Origin: Cannabis sativa
Lineage: Eukaryota; Streptophyta; Magnoliopsida; Rosales; Cannabaceae
Direction of reading: 5' to 3'
Length of the DNA: 64,000 nucleotides
Assembly (NCBI RefSeq): GCF_029168945.1
Contig: NC_083603.1
Location: 20,088,001-20,152,000 of the forward strand
Part shown: piece after piece, positions 59,500 to 64,000 of the stretch
How positions within the stretch are numbered: position 1 is the stretch's first letter
Layout of the letters: each line of letters starts with the position of its first letter
Translations under genes and position numbers: made by a program
Notes under the pieces: model-generated
Seen by the model: only the letters and a program-made list of their open reading frames with translations
What the model was told of the DNA's origin: nothing
Database searches by the model: none

Positions 59500-60737
59500 A
59501 TAACCACCTTACAGAAGACTCGTCCCCTCCCTCCTTCACGACCCATTTAAACCCAAACCTTGCAAAAAAAAAAAAAAAAAAAAAAAAACCCAAACAAACC
59601 CAAAAAAAGCACTCAAGTCACCACCACCATCGAAGTCACTCAGATCACAAACCCAATAAATCAAATAAAAATCCACAAACCTCACAATCGATTTCAAATT
59701 TAAAATCATAAATACTACAAACCAAAATACAAAATTGATCAAGAAATGACATTGGGATTTGTGAGAGAGAAGGAACTTTCGGGTTCCGTGAGTTCTCAGG
59801 TGAGAGGGGAGGGGCATTGACGGTGCTCCCTCCTGGTACGTCGCCGATGCTACAAGCAGAGGGAAAGAGAGAGAGTATCAAGAGAAAGAGAAAGAGATAG
59901 GTAGGGGTGGCAAAACAGGTTTCGACGCTGCAGACGAACATGAACACGATACGAATTTTACGGATTATGGTCAAGAAAATTAGACGCGTGTCGATAACGG
60001 ATTGACACGACTTGACATAAAATAAAAATGGGTCATACACAACACGACTTGTTTAACACAAATTTGACAAGTTTGACAATTTTTTTTAAATATAATAAAA
60101 TAAAAAATAATTAATAATAATATAATATATAAAAATATAGATTTTAGTGATTCAATGTTAAGTTAAAAAATTTTAAATTTAATTTTCTTTGACATGAAAT
60201 TGAAAATATTTTAAAAATTTTATTATATGCATAACAAATTATATATACATTTTTTTTTTTTGATTAGAACAAACTATATATACATAAATGTATATAAGTT
60301 TTCTAATTGAATATAAATCTATTATTTTTCTTTACAATCAAGCTTCAATAATAACAAAACATGTCACAATGGGTCGATACGAACACAACACGATTTTTTT
60401 TACGGGTAGGGTTAGAATTGAAAAAATTAAACATGAGTCAAAAAAATAGGTCAACACGTCTCACAAGAAATTTAGTAACGAGTCACATAAAATATGACAC
60501 GTAAACACATTTTACCTCCTCTACAGATAAGTGTTTAGGATTTTTGGGTTGAAGGTAGAAAAAAGAAGAAGAAAGAAAAGAAAAAAAAAAAAAAAGAGAG
60601 AGAAAAAAATAATTATTTATTGTTTTTTTTTTAATTTTTTATTATTAAAATTAGATAGACTAATAACAAAATGATTTTGGAGACTAGAGAGTATAATTAT
60701 AATATTTCCAGTATTAGATCATACCAAACTTGTGTCG
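59500..60737. mobile_element. Older inverted-repeat element, right part
   Basis: Continues the element begun at 45772 after the second ATAAC. Its right arm (about 60540-60737) is an imperfect inverse of the left arm. It contains an A-run, a G/A-rich segment (59760-59900) and the hAT-like element at 59902. The frames at 59361-60040 are shadows of repeats and low complexity. Confidence 0.55.
59902..60524. mobile_element. hAT-like non-autonomous element
   Basis: Left end TAGGGGTGGCAAAACAGGTT and right end related to its inverse (CATTTTACCTCCTCTA). The interior repeats 'gggtc.atacgaacacaacacga' motifs in both orientations, as seen in many plant hAT MITEs. The flanking 8 bases match at six positions (GAGATAGG and CAGATAAG), fitting a decayed duplication. 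Non-coding. Confidence 0.6.
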
Positions 60738-60982
60738 TACACTTGAAATATATTCGTTTATGTTGGAATTGTCGTTTAATGTCTTAGCCATTTCTCTGCG
60801 AAATGGTAATGCGTCGAAGTGAAACCACAATTTTCAAACACTCATAAATCATAATCGTAACCAGAAACCAGATAACTCCCGAAGCTAGATTCTGTAGTAG
60901 TTAAGTAGAGTGGACCAGTACATGTAGCTTTGTTCCAGACCAATCAAATCAATCTCAAAAACCAGTTTAGTCAACAACATTA
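60738..60982 (+). other. Upstream region of the acylphosphatase gene
   Basis: Not transposon-like. It probably holds the promoter and 5' UTR. I cannot place a confident TATA box. Confidence 0.4.
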
Positions 60983-61675
60983 ATGGCCTCACTACCATTT
61001 CCATCGCCAAAACTAAGCTCACTGATCCACCAAAACAGAGGAACCAGATTCCTTATCCCAAAAACATGGAACAATCATCTTCTTAAATGGTGCAACAACA
61101 GTCATGATAGTCCAACTTTTGGACTCACCCTTCCTTCTAATCCTCACTCTCATCCTCTTTATTATCCTCTTTCGTTTCGTCATCATCTTCGTCTTCCTTG
61201 CTGTCCTCTTTCACCTCTGTTCAGACCAAATTCACCTACTTTTCGATATTCTCTCTCCTCCATGACCACTCCTCCTCAAGCCACTTCCGACTCGACCCAT
61301 TCCATCTCCACCAAAACGGTGCGTTTTCAAACTAATGGGTCTGTTTCGAATCGTCGATTAAAGCGTAATTTTGAGATTTTTCGAGTAATGGATTTTGTGT
61401 ACTTGCAGGTGAGGGTTGTGATCAAGGGTCGTGTTCAGGGAGTTTTTTACAGGAACTGGACTATTGAAAATGCAAACCAGTTGGGTTTGAAGGGTTGGGT
61501 TCGGAATAGGAGAGATGGGTCCGTGGAAGCTCTTTTTTCTGGGAACCCTGACTCGGTCCAAGAGATGGAACAGAGGTGTCGCCGGGGCCCTCCATCGGCG
61601 GTGGTTACTGGATTAGAGGTGTCTCCTAGCACTGATGACCCTGGCACTGGCTTCCAGCGCAAGCCCACGGTTTGA
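60983..61675 (+). CDS. Acylphosphatase, with likely 90-bp intron and transit-peptide-like N-terminus
   Basis: Acylphosphatase hydrolyses acyl phosphates such as 1,3-bisphosphoglycerate to carboxylate and phosphate. Both family signatures are present: 'KGRVQGVFYR' with catalytic Arg157 and 'GWVRNRRDGSVEA' with catalytic Asn175, 18 residues apart as in characterised enzymes. The end 'GTGFQRKPTV' is also typical. Bases 61319-61408 (GTGCGT..TTGCAG) look like an intron. Removing them joins 'STKT' directly to 'VRVVIKGR', the usual family text, and leaves 200 residues. The intron is a multiple of three without stops, so retention would add 30 residues. The first 93 residues are rich in Ser, Pro and His and could be an organelle-targeting peptide. 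ATG at 61262 (Met94) could start a short cytosolic form. It reads as a functional gene. Confidence 0.9.
   Translation: MASLPFPSPKLSSLIHQNRGTRFLIPKTWNNHLLKWCNNSHDSPTFGLTLPSNPHSHPLYYPLSFRHHLRLPCCPLSPLFRPNSPTFRYSLSSMTTPPQATSDSTHSISTKTVRFQTNGSVSNRRLKRNFEIFRVMDFVYLQVRVVIKGRVQGVFYRNWTIENANQLGLKGWVRNRRDGSVEALFSGNPDSVQEMEQRCRRGPPSAVVTGLEVSPSTDDPGTGFQRKPTV
61319..61408 (+). other. Probable in-frame intron of the acylphosphatase gene
   Basis: Donor ACG|GTGCGT is weak but canonical GT; acceptor ACTTGCAG is good; the interior is T-rich. It encodes 30 residues absent from acylphosphatases, placed exactly before the conserved 'VRVVIKG' strand. Confidence 0.75.
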
Positions 61676-62810
61676 TATGATCAAATTACTATAATGAAAA
61701 TTATAACTTTTGTAATAAAATTAACATGGTATAAGAACTTGGTTACTGTATTTACTGAGAATCTTGATGACAGTAAAATCTGTGCTTGTCATTGCTAATT
61801 GTACTTTTCTGTACTGATATGAAATGTTTACTATCTTTGTCATGATTTTATGAAATGCAAGAAAGTTTTCTGCTTTGGAATAAGAAACCTATGCATGTGA
61901 TCTTAAGGAAAATTTATAACAATTGTATCTATTTTATGACAAAAAAAAAAAAATAGAAAACGAAAAGCACAATGTCTATTCAAGGCAGCCCCACTGTCAC
62001 AAATGCTACAACACAAAACAGAAGTTTTTTTTTTTTGTAGGACTAAGTCCCATTCTTTGGTCTATCAAGATCTGGTGGTAGATGGTTATAAAATGGGACT
62101 TACCATGAAAATTTATTGTTGAAAATACTAATTTTAAGATATGAGAATTTTAATGGCTGTAAAATCTGTGTTTGTCATTGCCAAATGCCAATTGTACTTT
62201 TCTGTACTGATATGAAATATTTACCATCCTGTGTTCTTGGCTTTTGAAATACAAGGAAGTTTTCTGCTTTGGAGATTACATTCACATAGATTTGGATTAA
62301 GAAGAAACATATGCATGTGATCTGAAGGACGATGTTAGCAGAAATATTTGAAAGGGCTAAAAGTCTCATTCTTTGAAACTTCATATGTGTGGTTGATTAA
62401 AGATCAGGTGAATTATGGTAAGAAAAAAAAATGGAACCTATCGTTGAAAATATAAATTTTTAAGATATGGGAACTTTGTTATGTGGACACTTGAAATGTG
62501 ATTCTTTGACACAAGGCACTTATAACAGCCACATGACTGACATTACCATCTACAGCTAGATTAGACCGTGTAATGAGATATGAAATAGGTGCAAGGAAAC
62601 AACTTTTTCACTGGCAATGTTTATTTAAACCCGTTATTGCAAGTAAAGGAAATTGTACATCAAAACCAACCAGCCTAGAATTCGACTCAGGTTGAGTTAA
62701 ATTGATTATTAACGAAACACCACAATACCACATGGAAAATGGCCCTACCTCATCTTCCTTTTAGGAATAGGATCACATCTCCAATCTGTTTTCATGTACT
62801 AAGCTCTTTC
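61676..62810 (+). repeat. Intergenic region with a tandem duplication
   Basis: A unit of about 330-385 bp occurs twice: about 61756-62140 and about 62141-62470. Shared landmarks in order: 'gtaaaatctgtg.ttgtcattgc', 'aattgtacttttctgtactg', 'gaaagttttctgctttgga', 'tatgcatgtgatct', 'tcccattctttg', 'gttgaaaata'. It covers the presumed acylphosphatase 3' UTR and the spacer before the SAUR promoter. No gene is seen. Confidence 0.75.
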
Positions 62811-62818
62811 TATATATA
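62811..62818 (+). promoter_or_regulatory. TATA box of the SAUR gene
   Basis: TATATATA about 100 bases before the ATG at 62918, giving a leader of roughly 70 bases. I found no TGTCTC auxin-response element in the few hundred bases before it. Confidence 0.65.
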
Positions 62819-62917
62819 CCTTATACAAATGTTCTATTCTTCTAGCCGAAAGCCAAAAGTTCAACAACAAAAAATAAAAATATCGTTTCATTTTTCATTT
62901 TGGTGTCCATTTTGAGC

Positions 62918-63223
62918 ATGGCAAAGGCTATAAACCATAGGGGAACAAGGAGGGGAAGCCTTGGAATTCTTAGGTCTATAGTGGGAAAGCTTCAGTCAAG
63001 TCTTTTGTCCAGAGGAGTGAAACAAGGCCATTTTGTTGTAATAGCTACAGAAGGTCGGAAGCCAAAGAGGTTTGTTGTTGAACTTGGTTATCTCAATAAT
63101 CCCAAGTTCTTGAAGTTGCTAAAGCAAGCCGAAGAAGAGTTCGGGTTTTCGCATGAGGGAGCTCTAGCCATTCCTTGTAGACCGGATGACTTGCAAAGAA
63201 TCCTGGAAATGAGAAAGCTCTGA
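62918..63223 (+). CDS. SAUR family protein (small auxin up RNA), 101 residues
   Basis: Residues 36-87 form the SAUR core: 'QGHFVVIATEG', 'KRFVVELGYLNNPKFLKLLKQAEEEFGF', 'GALAIPC'. SAUR proteins promote cell expansion, many by inhibiting PP2C.D phosphatases that switch off the plasma-membrane proton pump. Length and lack of introns are typical. The first ATG is at 62918. An in-frame extension to 62900 begins with TTG and is not a credible start. The basic N-terminal segment (residues 1-35) is variable in the family. SAUR genes often occur in clusters, but no second copy lies in the 777 bp to the window edge. Confidence 0.93.
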   Translation: MAKAINHRGTRRGSLGILRSIVGKLQSSLLSRGVKQGHFVVIATEGRKPKRFVVELGYLNNPKFLKLLKQAEEEFGFSHEGALAIPCRPDDLQRILEMRKL

Positions 63224-64000
63224 AAAAGAGTGTCGTTTTACTACTTGCTAGCCAGCTAGAATAAAATAAGGAAGAGAATATGTAATGCAAAAAACAATTG
63301 CAAGAATGAAAAGTACTGCATTGCAATGTTCATGCTCTTATTTTACTATATTTATATACATGTGTTTGTGTGCATGTTTTTGTCTCTGGTGCTGTTGTTC
63401 ACTGACATCTTTAAACTTCGGCCAAATCTTATGGCCTGACATATGAAAACTTACAAGAATTATATAATCTGCAACTATACCAAGTGGCATTACTGATGTT
63501 AAAAATGTAAGAAGAATGTGTGGCAGTGTAAAAAATAGATAGAATTTTGAACAGAACATTATGTTGATCTTTCATCAAATATCTTTAGAAATCACTGGCA
63601 GTAAATTTTTTCATTGTCAAATGAGATATTAGCATATCAAAAGTAGCTCAATCTTCCTAGACAAATGACCACTGGAATTTGGAGTTGGGAGATGGGCAAA
63701 GCTAATGAGCCATCAATATTAATGGTTTCTAGTCCCTATCACCACAGAGGTAGATAAGGGAAAATTTCAAAAGCGCAGCTAACGATGAAATAATGCAGCA
63801 CGTGAAAATGCCTCCCATCTAAAATCTCATACTCGTGATGTCATCATGCAAATCATTGAAAAAAAAAAGAACAATACTTCTTTTTGTGTTTTATATTTAA
63901 ATTAGTAAATATTGAATATTACTTCACAAATTCATTCTGTTAGAAGAGACAGCATATGCAACATTTAACCCTTGTTAGAAGTACAACATTTATTTATGGT
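63224..64000. other. Downstream region of the SAUR gene
   Basis: Probably the SAUR 3' UTR for the first 100 bases or so ('aataaaataagg' may serve in polyadenylation), then intergenic sequence. No gene or transposon feature is recognised. Confidence 0.5.

Noticed and set aside
62900..62917. Six-residue upstream extension of the SAUR frame
   Set aside because: It starts with TTG; the first ATG at 62918 gives the usual SAUR length.

Overview
The window is nuclear DNA of a flowering plant, most likely a eudicot. The grounds are plant-type Ty1/copia and Ty3/gypsy LTR retrotransposons, Mutator- and hAT-like non-autonomous elements, plant splice signals, and two plant genes at the right edge. I cannot name the species. 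Roughly nine tenths of the window is transposable elements or AT-rich debris. Only an acylphosphatase gene (60983-61675) and a SAUR gene (62918-63223) look like functional host genes.

Left and centre (2373-33540) hold a stack of nested insertions that target-site duplications resolve. An Athila-type gypsy element on the + strand survives in three pieces (3329-3617, 18183-20056, 29112 to about 33540). A solo LTR of an Angela-type copia element (3618-6196 plus 17945-18182, duplication GATAC) cut its RNase H gene. A complete Tat/Retand-type gypsy element (6197-17944, - strand, duplication CAAAG) then landed inside that solo LTR. Further right, a chromodomain-bearing Tekay-type gypsy element (20057-29111, - strand, duplication ATATT) sits between the Athila integrase and the Athila 3' LTR. 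Two small terminal-inverted-repeat elements (29999-30394 and 31383-32821) decorate the Athila remnant. The Tat element carries, antisense to its own genes, a decayed spliced gene with its own TATA box and three introns whose junctions fit the reading frames.

From 33541 to 42540 lie old Angela fragments: a leader piece, an LTR split by a second truncated Angela copy, and that copy's own LTR. From 42541 to 45771 is AT-rich sequence with an old duplication, into which a 1377-bp Mutator-like element with a perfect 9-bp duplication inserted (44040-45416).

From 45772 to about 60737 an older inverted-repeat element is split by a three-LTR Angela array (46158-59499, shared duplication ATAAC): LTR, full internal region, LTR, truncated internal region, LTR. 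The internal region encodes protease, integrase, reverse transcriptase and RNase H on the - strand, with frameshifts and no recognisable gag. Its leader holds a GC-rich cluster of perfect hairpins that differs strongly between copies. A hAT-like element lies at 59902-60524.

The retrotransposon reading frames are broken. Nonsense codons are mostly of the CAG-to-TAG and CGA-to-TGA kind, as expected from deamination of methylated cytosine. I saw no rRNA, tRNA, organelle insertion or CRISPR array.
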